NCBI RefSeq assembly: GCF_001613545.1
Contig: NZ_BDCO01000002.1
Span: 3,658,001-3,722,000, forward strand
DNA length: 64,000 nucleotides
Direction: 5' to 3'
From: Terrimicrobium sacchariphilum
GTDB taxonomy: Bacteria; Verrucomicrobiota; Verrucomicrobiia; Chthoniobacterales; Terrimicrobiaceae
Made by a program: the position numbers and the translations under genes. Below are positions 1 through 8,415 of the stretch, piece by piece. Each line of letters starts with the position of its first letter. Within the stretch, counting starts at the first letter, position 1. Under the pieces are notes generated by a model. The model was not told the origin of the DNA. It did not search any database and saw nothing but the letters and a program-made list of their open reading frames with translations.

Positions 1-321
1 GAGCAGATTTCCGCGGAAACGCTAAAGGAACTCCCCCTGGAAGTACGCACGGCTTTGGATGAGGTGCCGATTTTCTTCGAGGCGCTTCCCTCCGAAAAAG
101 ATATCGACGAGGGAATCGCCCCCGACACACTCGGTCTCTTTGATCCGGGTCCGGATTCCGCACCCATGGCGTGTATCCGGCTCTGGTTGGAGAATATCTG
201 GGATGAGGCGGAAGAGGCTGGCACCACGTTTGAGGAGGAAGTGCGAATCACCCTGCTTCACGAGATCGGCCACCTTCTGGGCTGGGATGAGGATGAGGTG
301 GAGGATCGCGGCCTCGCCTAG
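1..321 (+). CDS. Zincin-like metallopeptidase family protein, 5' partial
   Basis: The reading frame is open from the first base of the window, so the start lies outside; 106 residues are visible. Near the C-terminus there is an HEIGH motif (visible residues 87-91) followed by LGWDEDE, the arrangement of small single-domain zincins (PF06262-type, minimal metallopeptidases). The two His bind zinc and the Glu is the catalytic base; an acidic residue of the DEDE stretch would be the third ligand. The protein is acidic and has no visible membrane segment. Physiological substrate unknown. It ends 52 bases before the kinase gene, so it may share a transcript with it. Confidence 0.8.
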   Translation, partial: EQISAETLKELPLEVRTALDEVPIFFEALPSEKDIDEGIAPDTLGLFDPGPDSAPMACIRLWLENIWDEAEEAGTTFEEEVRITLLHEIGHLLGWDEDEVEDRGLA

Positions 322-373
322 CATGCAACGGAGGATTGCGTATTCAGCCTCAGGCAGTTAAGAAAGCAACTTG

Positions 374-3300
374 ATGGAAACCTCCCCTAGGGCGCCGCTG
401 AGGGCGATGCTGGCCAGGGTGTCGCCGGATGACCTGGTGATCTACGCGAATGCTTCGCTATGCCAATATCTCGGAGTTTCCAAGCGCGACCTCGTAGGCA
501 CCCCCCTCGACGTGCTGGCCGCTCGATGCCAGGGCGAAATCTCCACCTGCTTCGTCCGCGACGTCAGTCACCGCACCAGCAACCACCTCGTCACCGATGC
601 CGAGGGGCGGGTGTTTGAAGCAAAGGTCTACAGCGAGGGCGGTGTGCTCGATATCGTGCTCGACGAGGTTTCCAGCACGGAATTTGTCGGCAGTGATCTG
701 CGCTATGTCAGCGGCACGCCTTTTGAATCGCTCGAAGAGGATGAATTGCGCACCGCTCGCCTCCCGGAGCGCCGTTACATCACCATCGGTCACACCCAGC
801 TCCGCGGTCTTTCCGAGGTGAGCGAACGCAGCTCGGCCATGGACGTTCGCCTCCTGGTCAATTGCTTCATCGAGGAGGCCGGAGATGCCATTTGGGAGTC
901 CGGCTGCACCGTGGGCGAGATCCAGGGCGGCTCAATCCTCGGCATCTACGGAGCACCGCGCTATTTCGCCGACCACCCGCTGCGCGCCATCCGGGCGGCC
1001 TGTGAGCAGATGGCCAAGATGTCACGCATTCACGGAGAGTTCCTCCGCCAGGGCAAGGAGCTTCCTCCATGTTCCTGCGGACTCTGGACCGGAGATACCC
1101 TCGTCGGGTCCGTCGGCAACTCGTACACCCAGCACTACACCGCTCTCGGGAAGCCTGTGGAGCTCGCTCGCCGGCTCTCCGACCTTGCCCGGCCGGGCGA
1201 AACCATCCTTCCCGAGCATACTCTCACACATCTCCTACGGGTATTGCCTCCTGGATGGCAGCACGTCCGCGCGGAGAACTCTACGGAACCTGATCTCAGT
1301 GATTTCCAGTGGGTCGGCGATGAGGTGGCTCCCCTACCGGAAAACCTGAAGCGTATCGTCTATCTCGTCGGTCCGGACGTGCAAAACAATGCTTCCAACG
1401 CCGAATACTACTTCGATTATCTCTGGTCATTCCGCGTGCCAGGTCGCGACCAGACCGTTCCCATCCTGCGCGTCGTGCGACCGCAGGAGGTTGGCGACTC
1501 CCTTGAGCTGCGCGACGACAACGTCATCTCCCAGTCCGTCCAGACCGTCGGAAAATATAAACTCATCGAGGTTGTCGGCACCGGCGGCATGGGCAAGGTC
1601 TGGCGAGGTATCGATCGATTCGGCAACTCCGTCGCGATCAAGGTCCTTCACACCGCGGAATCCGTCACCGAGGCGCAGCTGAAGCGCTTTCGTCGCGAAG
1701 CTGAGGTGATGGCCCGTCTGCCTCATCGCAATATCTGCCGTGTGTATGAGATGAACGAATTCGAGGGAATCCACTACCTCGCCATGGAGTTCGTCAATGG
1801 TCTTCCGCTCTACGATCTGCTGTACGAGAGCACACCGACCGATTCCGAAAAGACGCCCAGCCGTGAGCACGTCGATCTGCCCGCGCTCATTTCGTCCATT
1901 CGGTCTGCCAAGTCGCTGCGCGACAGCCTGCCACCGCCAGAAGGGGAGAATGGGCCCGAAGTCAGCCGCCCCAAGGACACCCGCATCCTCCCTGTCGAGC
2001 AGACTCTCAACATATTCCTCAAGGTTTGCGACGCCGTGCAGTTTGCCCACGAGCATGGCGTGCTCCATCGGGACCTGAAACCCGGCAACATCCTGCTGCG
2101 CGAGGATGGCGAGCCATTGGTGGCAGACTTCGGCCTCGCCAAACTCAGCGCTGATGGCACTCACTCGCTCTCCGTCACCGGGCATGTGGTCGGCACATTG
2201 GAAAACATGGCCCCCGAGCAGGCCGAATCGAGCAAGGATGTCGACGAGCGCGCCGACGTATACAGCCTGGGCACGATCCTGTACCAGATGCTGACGGGGC
2301 GCCGACACTTCGAGGCTACAGGCAACATCATCGGCGACGCGCAGGCTCTCCAGTCCCACGAGCCTCCCAAGCTCCGCTCGATCAATCCCAACATCGATCC
2401 CGACCTCGAGATCATCACACTAAAGGCATTGCGCAATGACCCCGCCGAACGCTATCGCAATGTCGCCGCGCTCAGCGCCGATATCGGGCGTTTTCGCAAG
2501 GGCGAGGTCATCTCGGCCAAGCCAGTGCAGGCCATCGACCTCGTCAAGAAGCTCATCCAGCGCAATCGCGCCGTCGCCGCCGTCACGGCCGCCTCCATCC
2601 TGGTCTTTATCACCGGCACGCTCGTCGCCATCGTCATTCTCTCTCGTCAGCTCAAGCGCGCGCAGGATGCCTCGGATTTCGCCCATCAGCAGCAGGCCTT
2701 CGCCGAGGAGCAGCGCGCGCTCGCTGAAATGCGCCGCCGCGCAGCGGAGGATCAGGAAACCAAAGCCCGCGCCGCCCAGGTACGCGCGGAAGAGCAGGAA
2801 AAAATCGCCCGGGATGCCCTGGACGAGGCCCGGCGAGCGAAGGAACTCGGCGCAGAAGCCACCGCCCTCACCGAAACCGAGCGAAAACGCCGTGAGGAGG
2901 CCGAGAAAAACGCCCAGGCCAACGAACAGCTGCTGCGCGAAACTCGCGAACGCATGGAAAACCTGCGCATCGCCGCGGAGAACTCACAGGAAACCCATCG
3001 CGCGGCTCCTGCCGACGCCTCTCCCGATCCCTCCTTCGAAGAGCAGATGAAGGAGGCCATTCGTATCTCGCGCTGGGATCTCGCTCCTCTCGAGGTTCAG
3101 CGTCTCGCACGCACGCCCTCGGAGATCATTCGCCGCGTCAGCAGCGCCATCGATCAGTCCTCAATGGTCCTTCTGGCCAATCCCACCTTTGCCCCGGCCT
3201 GGCTCCTCAAGGGTCGCATGCATCTCGCGCTGCTTGAGTGCGACCTTGCTGCCGACAGCTTTGCCCAGGCCGCGAAGTATGGAAAAAGCGAGATCGCCGA

Positions 3301-4120
3301 TGATGCCCTGCGTTTGCATTCCGTCGCCCAGGACGCCCTGAAATCCTTCGGAGATCGTCCGGAACGCGCTCTTTCGCTGCTCTCCGACGCCAATCTCCCG
3401 GGTAACGAATCCACAGTCGCGATCATCAAGACGCTCAGCGAAAAGAACTCCCGCCGCAGCGCGGCCGTCACCGAGACCCGGATTCCGTCTTCCAACGAAG
3501 TCGCGCTTTCCCTCCTGACGAGGAATCCCGGCATTTCCACACCCACACTATCCTCGGACTCCTCAGGACGCTTCACCGTGACGCTGAAGACCAGCGGAGA
3601 CCTGAATGATCTCTCGCCCCTCAAACCGCTCAATGTTTCCAGCCTCACGATCCAGGGGGCCACTGGCATAGACTGGAACTCCCTGCTCGGATTGCCGCTG
3701 GAAAAGCTCGCGCTCACAGACTGCCGCATCGACTCCCTCCCCATGTCCCGCACGCTCTTGCGGGTGAAGTCGATCGATCTCTCCGGGAGCCGGATTACAA
3801 GTATCGACGCTCTCCGGCTCGTCGCCGCCCTCGAGGATCTCTCTCTTGCCAACACCTACGTGGGCGACCTGTCCCCACTGGCCGGATCGCGCTACCTGCG
3901 TCGACTTGACATCTCCGGCCTCAATCCCGCCGGAATTCGCGTCCTTGCCGCCTTGCCGCTCGATTCCCTTACGCTCAGCCCGGAAATAATTACGGACCTC
4001 TCGTGGGTCGCGATCGTCCGTAATCACCGCTCCATCAAGATCCTCCGGACTCCCAACGACCCAGCCGACCAAAAAGCAGCGGATTTTTTCCAACGGATCG
4101 ATCATCAGGTTTCTCCCTGA
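374..4120 (+). CDS. PAS / degenerate cyclase / Ser-Thr protein kinase membrane protein with LRR-like tail
   Basis: About 1248 residues; ATG at 374 is preferred over an adjacent TTG. Domains in order: PAS-like (about 10-100); class III nucleotide-cyclase fold (about 133-290); Hanks-type kinase (about 394-690) with GTGGMG glycine loop, VAIK lysine K423, HRD at 565-567 and DFG at 585; one membrane helix (about 732-758); a long charged coiled coil to about 880; a helical TPR-like region; and leucine-rich repeats (about 1070-1210). The kinase has a roughly 60-residue insert between the hinge and the catalytic helix. The cyclase domain lacks both metal-binding Asp: H140 and G185 stand at their places, so it is probably a sensor. 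The kinase side is cytoplasmic, the tail probably periplasmic. Partner and signal unknown. Confidence 0.85.
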   Translation: METSPRAPLRAMLARVSPDDLVIYANASLCQYLGVSKRDLVGTPLDVLAARCQGEISTCFVRDVSHRTSNHLVTDAEGRVFEAKVYSEGGVLDIVLDEVSSTEFVGSDLRYVSGTPFESLEEDELRTARLPERRYITIGHTQLRGLSEVSERSSAMDVRLLVNCFIEEAGDAIWESGCTVGEIQGGSILGIYGAPRYFADHPLRAIRAACEQMAKMSRIHGEFLRQGKELPPCSCGLWTGDTLVGSVGNSYTQHYTALGKPVELARRLSDLARPGETILPEHTLTHLLRVLPPGWQHVRAENSTEPDLSDFQWVGDEVAPLPENLKRIVYLVGPDVQNNASNAEYYFDYLWSFRVPGRDQTVPILRVVRPQEVGDSLELRDDNVISQSVQTVGKYKLIEVVGTGGMGKVWRGIDRFGNSVAIKVLHTAESVTEAQLKRFRREAEVMARLPHRNICRVYEMNEFEGIHYLAMEFVNGLPLYDLLYESTPTDSEKTPSREHVDLPALISSIRSAKSLRDSLPPPEGENGPEVSRPKDTRILPVEQTLNIFLKVCDAVQFAHEHGVLHRDLKPGNILLREDGEPLVADFGLAKLSADGTHSLSVTGHVVGTLENMAPEQAESSKDVDERADVYSLGTILYQMLTGRRHFEATGNIIGDAQALQSHEPPKLRSINPNIDPDLEIITLKALRNDPAERYRNVAALSADIGRFRKGEVISAKPVQAIDLVKKLIQRNRAVAAVTAASILVFITGTLVAIVILSRQLKRAQDASDFAHQQQAFAEEQRALAEMRRRAAEDQETKARAAQVRAEEQEKIARDALDEARRAKELGAEATALTETERKRREEAEKNAQANEQLLRETRERMENLRIAAENSQETHRAAPADASPDPSFEEQMKEAIRISRWDLAPLEVQRLARTPSEIIRRVSSAIDQSSMVLLANPTFAPAWLLKGRMHLALLECDLAADSFAQAAKYGKSEIADDALRLHSVAQDALKSFGDRPERALSLLSDANLPGNESTVAIIKTLSEKNSRRSAAVTETRIPSSNEVALSLLTRNPGISTPTLSSDSSGRFTVTLKTSGDLNDLSPLKPLNVSSLTIQGATGIDWNSLLGLPLEKLALTDCRIDSLPMSRTLLRVKSIDLSGSRITSIDALRLVAALEDLSLANTYVGDLSPLAGSRYLRRLDISGLNPAGIRVLAALPLDSLTLSPEIITDLSWVAIVRNHRSIKILRTPNDPADQKAADFFQRIDHQVSP

Positions 4121-4146
4121 TCGTAGCGGTAATCGGGTGTTTTTTT
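4116..4146 (+). terminator. Rho-independent terminator after the kinase gene
   Basis: A 6-bp stem CCTGAT/ATCGGG (one G-T wobble), with a 10-base loop, overlaps the stop codon and is followed by TG and eight T. The stem is short, but the T run is convincing. Confidence 0.5.
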
Positions 4147-4205
4147 TGAACGGGGACAACCAAGCCCCCGTCTAACCCGTAAATCCTTTAAAAGAGGAAG
4201 TTCCT

Positions 4206-4388
4206 ATGAAAAACCGCTACCGCAAAATCAATCGCAAGCACTACTCACTCGGAGAACTGGTCGAGATCGTCTCCTCTTGCGCCCGCGACAGCCGTGAAAC
4301 TCTTGCTGCCATCGTTGATCTTTTCGAAACCGGACGCGTCCGCGTCGAAAGCAACGGCAAGCTCAAGAGGGTTCGCATTGCCGCGTAA
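4206..4388 (+). CDS. Small conserved-looking protein of unknown function, 60 aa
   Basis: A short basic protein, MKNRYRKINRKHYSL..., with a purine-rich ribosome site (AAAGAGGAAG) just upstream of the ATG, which supports real translation. The N-terminus is strongly positive; the middle is probably two short amphipathic helices (LGELVEIVSSCA, ETLAAIVDLFETG) and the end is again basic. It could bind nucleic acid, but I recognise no family. It stands alone between the kinase terminator and the OsmC gene. No membrane segment or signal peptide. Confidence 0.6.
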   Translation: MKNRYRKINRKHYSLGELVEIVSSCARDSRETLAAIVDLFETGRVRVESNGKLKRVRIAA

Positions 4389-4433
4389 CGCATTACGTCT
4401 TTCTTTGCCATGCCGCCCGGCTAGTCTGGGCGC

Positions 4434-4850
4434 ATGGTAGAGATCACTGTCCAGTACGAAGGAGAGCTGCATTGCTCTTCCGTCCACGGCCCTTCCAAGG
4501 CCACGCTTTCCACCGATGCGCCCGCTGATAATCTGGGGCGCGGTGCCGCCTTCAGCCCGACGGACCTTACCGCCACATCGTTAGGCACTTGCATGCTCAC
4601 CACGATGGGCATCATCGCCCAGAAAAAGGGCCTCGCGATCGAACTGTCAGGCTCTTCCGCCGTCATCCGCAAGCACATGACTCCGGCTCCGCCACGTCGC
4701 ATCGCGAAAATCGAGGTGGAAATCACCATCCCTCAGCCTGCCAACCACCCGGATCGCGCGGAAATCGAGAATGCCGCCCTTACCTGCCCGGTCGCCCTCA
4801 GCCTCCATCCCGAGACCGAGAAGGCCGTGACATTTCGCTGGCAGGGATAA
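4434..4850 (+). CDS. OsmC/Ohr family protein
   Basis: 138 residues, the usual length for the OsmC family of small dimeric thiol peroxidases that reduce organic hydroperoxides in the cytoplasm. Both conserved cysteines are present: C53 in LGTCMLTTM at the start of the central helix and C118 in ALTCPVALSLHP. The pattern GAAFSPTDLTATSLGTC is typical. It resembles the general OsmC/YhfA-like branch; the exact substrate cannot be read from sequence. It ends 54 bases before purB with no strong terminator between (only a CCCCCGGGG run followed by T). Confidence 0.88.
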   Translation: MVEITVQYEGELHCSSVHGPSKATLSTDAPADNLGRGAAFSPTDLTATSLGTCMLTTMGIIAQKKGLAIELSGSSAVIRKHMTPAPPRRIAKIEVEITIPQPANHPDRAEIENAALTCPVALSLHPETEKAVTFRWQG

Positions 4851-4882
4851 TCCCCCGGGGTTTTTTATTGGTAACACGACGT

Positions 4883-4908
4883 TCACCCGCTTACGCTCCA
4901 GCGGGTGA
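4883..4908 (+). promoter_or_regulatory. Hairpin covering the purB start codon
   Basis: A perfect 8-bp inverted repeat, TCACCCGC (4883-4890) and GCGGGTGA (4901-4908), with a 10-base loop. The GTG start of purB (4905-4907) is inside the right arm, and no clear Shine-Dalgarno site is free upstream. In mRNA this would hide the start codon. Function as a translational control is inference. Confidence 0.45.
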
Positions 4909-6203
4909 TTGATCGTTATTCATTGCCCGAGATGCGCTCGCTGTGGACCGAGCAGCGCAAACTCGAAATCTGGCTCGAAATCGAGACCCTCGCCTGCGAG
5001 GCGATGGCCGACCTCGGAGAAATCCCCAAGGAGGATGCCGTCACGATTCGCTCCAAGGCCACTTTTAACATTGAGAAGGTCCGCGAAATCGAAAAACGCA
5101 CGAACCACGACGTCATCGCCTTCCTCGAGGAAGTGGCGACGCACGTGGGCCCCGCCGCCCGCTGGGTGCACCAAGGGCTGACCTCCTCCGACCTGCTCGA
5201 CACAACGCTGGCCGTGCAGATGAACTCCGCCTGCGAGATCCTGGAGAAAGACCTCCTCTCGCTGCGCGAGGCCATCGCCAAGCGCGCCATCGAGCACAAG
5301 TTTACCCCGATGATCGGGCGGAGCCATGGCATCCACGCCGAGCCGATCACCTTCGGCCTCAAGATGGCCCTCATGTATGATGAGTTTGGCCGTGCCATCG
5401 ACCGCCTGCGCGAGATGCGCGAGCGCGTCCGTGTCGGCAAGATCAGCGGCGCCGTCGGCACCCACGCCCACCTCGACCCACGCGTCGAGAAGCATGTCTG
5501 CGAGAAGCTCGGCCTGAAGGCCTCCCCGCTCTCGACCCAGATCATCCAGCGCGATCGCCACGCTGAGTTCATGACTGTGCTGGCCCTCATCGCCAGCTCC
5601 ATCGACCGCTGGGCCACGGAGTTCCGCCACCTCCAGCGCACGGAAGTGCTCGAGGTTGAGGAATACTTCGCCGCCGGTCAGAAAGGCAGTTCCGCCATGC
5701 CGCACAAGCGCAACCCGATCACCGGTGAGCGCCTCAGCGGCCTCGCCCGCGTCATTCGCGGCAATGCCATGACGGCCCTTGAGAACGTCGCCCTCTGGCA
5801 CGAGCGCGACATCAGCCATAGTTCCGCCGAGCGCATCATCCTGCCCGACTCCTGCACGCTCATGGATTACATGCTCGTCCTCCTGCGCAAGCTCGTCGAC
5901 GGCCTCCAGGTTTATCCGGAGAACATGCAGCGCAACATGGACATCACCCGCGGCCTCTATGCCAGCCAGTCCGCGCTCCTCATGCTCACCGCCCGCGGCC
6001 TCGAGCGTAAGGACGCCTACGAAGCCGTGCAGCGCGCTGCCATGAAGACCTGGAAGGAAGGCGGTAACTTCGCCGACAACCTCGCCCAGGAGCCCACAGT
6101 TTCCCAGCACCTCGGCCCCGACGAAATCGCGCACGCCTGTGCTCCCGAGCGGCATTTCCGCTTCGTGGAGGACAAATTCCGCGCCGTCGGCATCGAGGGC
6201 TAG
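4905..6203 (+). CDS. purB: Adenylosuccinate lyase
   Basis: 432 residues, the usual length. Cleaves adenylosuccinate to AMP and SAICAR to AICAR, both with release of fumarate, in purine synthesis. The fumarase/aspartase superfamily signature GSSAMPHKRNP is present near residue 261, as are TSSDLLDT and the GRSHG box with its catalytic His. The N-terminus MIDRYSLPEMRSLW matches known PurB proteins, which fixes the GTG start at 4905 even though it lies in a hairpin. Cytoplasmic tetramer. The next gene starts 33 bases after its stop. Confidence 0.96.
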   Translation: MIDRYSLPEMRSLWTEQRKLEIWLEIETLACEAMADLGEIPKEDAVTIRSKATFNIEKVREIEKRTNHDVIAFLEEVATHVGPAARWVHQGLTSSDLLDTTLAVQMNSACEILEKDLLSLREAIAKRAIEHKFTPMIGRSHGIHAEPITFGLKMALMYDEFGRAIDRLREMRERVRVGKISGAVGTHAHLDPRVEKHVCEKLGLKASPLSTQIIQRDRHAEFMTVLALIASSIDRWATEFRHLQRTEVLEVEEYFAAGQKGSSAMPHKRNPITGERLSGLARVIRGNAMTALENVALWHERDISHSSAERIILPDSCTLMDYMLVLLRKLVDGLQVYPENMQRNMDITRGLYASQSALLMLTARGLERKDAYEAVQRAAMKTWKEGGNFADNLAQEPTVSQHLGPDEIAHACAPERHFRFVEDKFRAVGIEG

Positions 6204-6236
6204 TTGCACGAAACAAATCTGCTGCTATCGAATCCT

Positions 6237-7439
6237 ATGCGTAAATGTCTCCTCGCCGTGGCCATGGCCGCCCTCGCGCTCTCCGGCTGCAAGAAATCCG
6301 CTCCGGCCCCCGCGCCCGAGCCCACTCCGGCCCCTACCGCGACTCCGGCTCCCACCCCCGAGCCCACGCCCACTCCGGTCGTGATCGACAAAACCGCCCG
6401 CGTCATCGTGCTGTGCTACCATCGCTTCGACCAGAAGCCGAAGGACAGCCTCTCGATCTCGCCGCAGGACTTTGAGGCGCAGATGCAGGCTCTCAAGGAC
6501 CAGGGCATCGAAGTCATCCCGATGGAAGACTTCCTCGCCTGGCGCCGCGGAGAAAAGAACATCCCGTCCAAGGCTGCCGTCGTCACCATCGATGACGGCT
6601 ACCTCTCGGGCTACACCACCGCGTGGCCGATCCTGAGGAAGTTCAACTACCCCTTCACCATGTTCATCTATACGGACTACGTGAAGGGCGGCCCCAAGTC
6701 CGGCGGCCAGTCCATGACTTGGGAACAGCTCGCCGAAATGCGCGACGCCGGAGTCGACATCGGCAGCCACACGGTCTCTCACACTGCCCTCACCGGCAAA
6801 AAAGGCCGCACGCCCGAGCAGTACGAGGCCTGGGTGAAGGATGAACTTGAACGCTCCAAGCAGATCCTCGAGCAAAAACTCGGCATCCAGATCAAGACGC
6901 TCGCGTATCCGTACGGCATGCACAATGAGCTCGTGCGCAAGATCGCCACGGACGCAGGTTATGAAGCTGCCTTCACCGTATACGGTCAGCACCTGGGCTT
7001 CGGAGGCGACCCCGTCATGCAGGGTCGCTATGCCATCGAGTCGACCAAGCCGGATGTGTTCCAGAAGGCCATCGCCTTCAGTGCGGGTGCAGCCGCTCCC
7101 GCCGGAGTGGAAGGCATCACCGCGATCCCGGCCAGCGCCGCCATGGTGACCATTCCTGCCGAGGGAGAGACCATCTCCACCGCCGAGCCGGAGATCAAGG
7201 CCAACCTCGCCGCCCTTGGCAAGGTCGATCCGAAATCGGTCGTCATGCGCGTCAGCGGCCTCGGCGCCGTCCCGGCCACCTACGATCCAGCCACCAAGAC
7301 GGTCTCGTACAAGATGCAGCAGAAGATCCGCTCCAGCGAAGTCACCGTCATCATTTCGGCCACTGCCGACGGTCGCAAGATCGAGACTCGCTGGACCTTC
7401 AAATACGACCCGACCGCCGCCCCGGCTCCTCAGAGCTAA
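6237..7439 (+). CDS. Polysaccharide deacetylase family lipoprotein
   Basis: 400 residues from the ATG at 6237, chosen because it begins a lipoprotein signal (MRKCLLAVAMAALALSGC). A Pro/Ala/Thr-rich linker follows to about residue 45. The NodB-fold domain shows RVIVLCYHRFD, the metal-site motif TIDDGY (D119, D120), SHTVSH (H178, H182) and AYPYG. The C-terminal 100 residues look like a separate Ig-like beta domain. Likely removes acetyl groups from an envelope or extracellular polysaccharide (N- or O-linked not decided) while anchored to a membrane. Followed by a strong terminator shared with prmA. Confidence 0.88.
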   Translation: MRKCLLAVAMAALALSGCKKSAPAPAPEPTPAPTATPAPTPEPTPTPVVIDKTARVIVLCYHRFDQKPKDSLSISPQDFEAQMQALKDQGIEVIPMEDFLAWRRGEKNIPSKAAVVTIDDGYLSGYTTAWPILRKFNYPFTMFIYTDYVKGGPKSGGQSMTWEQLAEMRDAGVDIGSHTVSHTALTGKKGRTPEQYEAWVKDELERSKQILEQKLGIQIKTLAYPYGMHNELVRKIATDAGYEAAFTVYGQHLGFGGDPVMQGRYAIESTKPDVFQKAIAFSAGAAAPAGVEGITAIPASAAMVTIPAEGETISTAEPEIKANLAALGKVDPKSVVMRVSGLGAVPATYDPATKTVSYKMQQKIRSSEVTVIISATADGRKIETRWTFKYDPTAAPAPQS

Positions 7440-7464
7440 GAGCGGTCACTGGTTCCAATCACGC

Positions 7465-7497
7465 AAAAAGCCGGAGTTCAGAGAACTCCGGCTTTTT
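7465..7497. terminator. Bidirectional rho-independent terminator
   Basis: A near-perfect 15-bp inverted repeat, AAAAAGCCGGAGTTC (7465-7479) and GAACTCCGGCTTTTT (7483-7497), with T runs on both sides. It sits between the convergent deacetylase and prmA genes and can end both transcripts. Confidence 0.93.
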
Positions 7498-7533
7498 TGT
7501 GCCCTGAAATGGACTCTGGATTCTATTGGGGGT

Positions 7534-8385
7534 CTATTTTTGTCCTTTGAAACAAATGCCTGCGCACCACTTGCCGCGGGTGACAATGCGGGGTTTGGAA
7601 AGTCCCTTCGCCTCAAAGGCCGCCACGACCTCTTCCGCCTGCTTGCGCAGCACGCCGGAAAAAATCAGCACACCTTTGCGCTTCAGCGCCCGCACAATAC
7701 GCGGCGCAACGGAAATAAGCACTTCGCTAAAGAGGTTGGCCATCACGAGGTCATATTGCCCGCGCTCGTCGAATTCCAAGGCGTCGCCTTGGGCCGATTT
7801 CACGCGGCGGCAACCATTGACCTTTGCGTTCTGACGTGTGATACGCACCGCCGCAGGATCGTAGTCGATCGCACTGACTGCTCCCGCCCCCAGCGCCTCG
7901 GCGGCCACGGCAAGAATTCCGCTCCCCGCACCCAGATCGAGCGCGGTAAAATCCTCCGGCAGTTCCTCCGCCACGTCCGCCAGGAAGCGCAGGCAGGTCG
8001 CCGTCGTCGCGTGCTCGCCGGTGCCAAAGGCCATGCCGGCCGGGATCAGGATGCCCGGCGGCTTGCGACCCGAGTCCTTCCATTCCCGCCAGGACACCTC
8101 GTCCGAATACACCTTGAGCTTGCCCCGGATCGCCAGCGGCGCCCGCGGAGCGGACGGCGTGCCGCTAAATGCCTCTGGCGCCACCTTGGCCGCACGTCCG
8201 CCGAAACTCTTCACCAGCCGCTTCGCTGTTGGCTCGTCGCAGTACACCTCGATCTTCAGCGCCCGCGAGTTCGGCCACGTCAACATCACGACCCGCTCGG
8301 GATCGAGGAACCGCAGGCGTTCCGTCCAGGCATCTTCCCACTTCTGCGAGCTGAGGCGGGTCCATCGGTGGAGGTTCTTGATCAC
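7534..8385 (-). CDS. prmA: Ribosomal protein L11 methyltransferase
   Basis: About 283 residues from a GTG at 8385, which has AAGG eight bases upstream; a GTG at 8403 (six residues more) is possible. SAM-binding motif I, ALDLGAGSGILAVAA, lies near residues 147-161, preceded by PGMAFGTGEHATT and followed by DYDPAAV and VMANLF, the typical PrmA set (the NPPF-like motif is replaced by MANLF, as in PrmA). Methylates ribosomal protein L11 on lysines and the N-terminus. Divergent from the M24 peptidase gene with only 30 bases between starts. Confidence 0.9.
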   Translation of the reverse strand: MIKNLHRWTRLSSQKWEDAWTERLRFLDPERVVMLTWPNSRALKIEVYCDEPTAKRLVKSFGGRAAKVAPEAFSGTPSAPRAPLAIRGKLKVYSDEVSWREWKDSGRKPPGILIPAGMAFGTGEHATTATCLRFLADVAEELPEDFTALDLGAGSGILAVAAEALGAGAVSAIDYDPAAVRITRQNAKVNGCRRVKSAQGDALEFDERGQYDLVMANLFSEVLISVAPRIVRALKRKGVLIFSGVLRKQAEEVVAAFEAKGLSKPRIVTRGKWCAGICFKGQK

Positions 8386-8415
8386 GCGTGGTACCTTGAG
8401 CACAATTCCCTCATC

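Noticed and set aside
7216-8415. Extension of the M24 peptidase frame 1.2 kb upstream
   Set aside because: It would cross a strong terminator and the prmA gene; the peptidase family begins at the GTG 8416.
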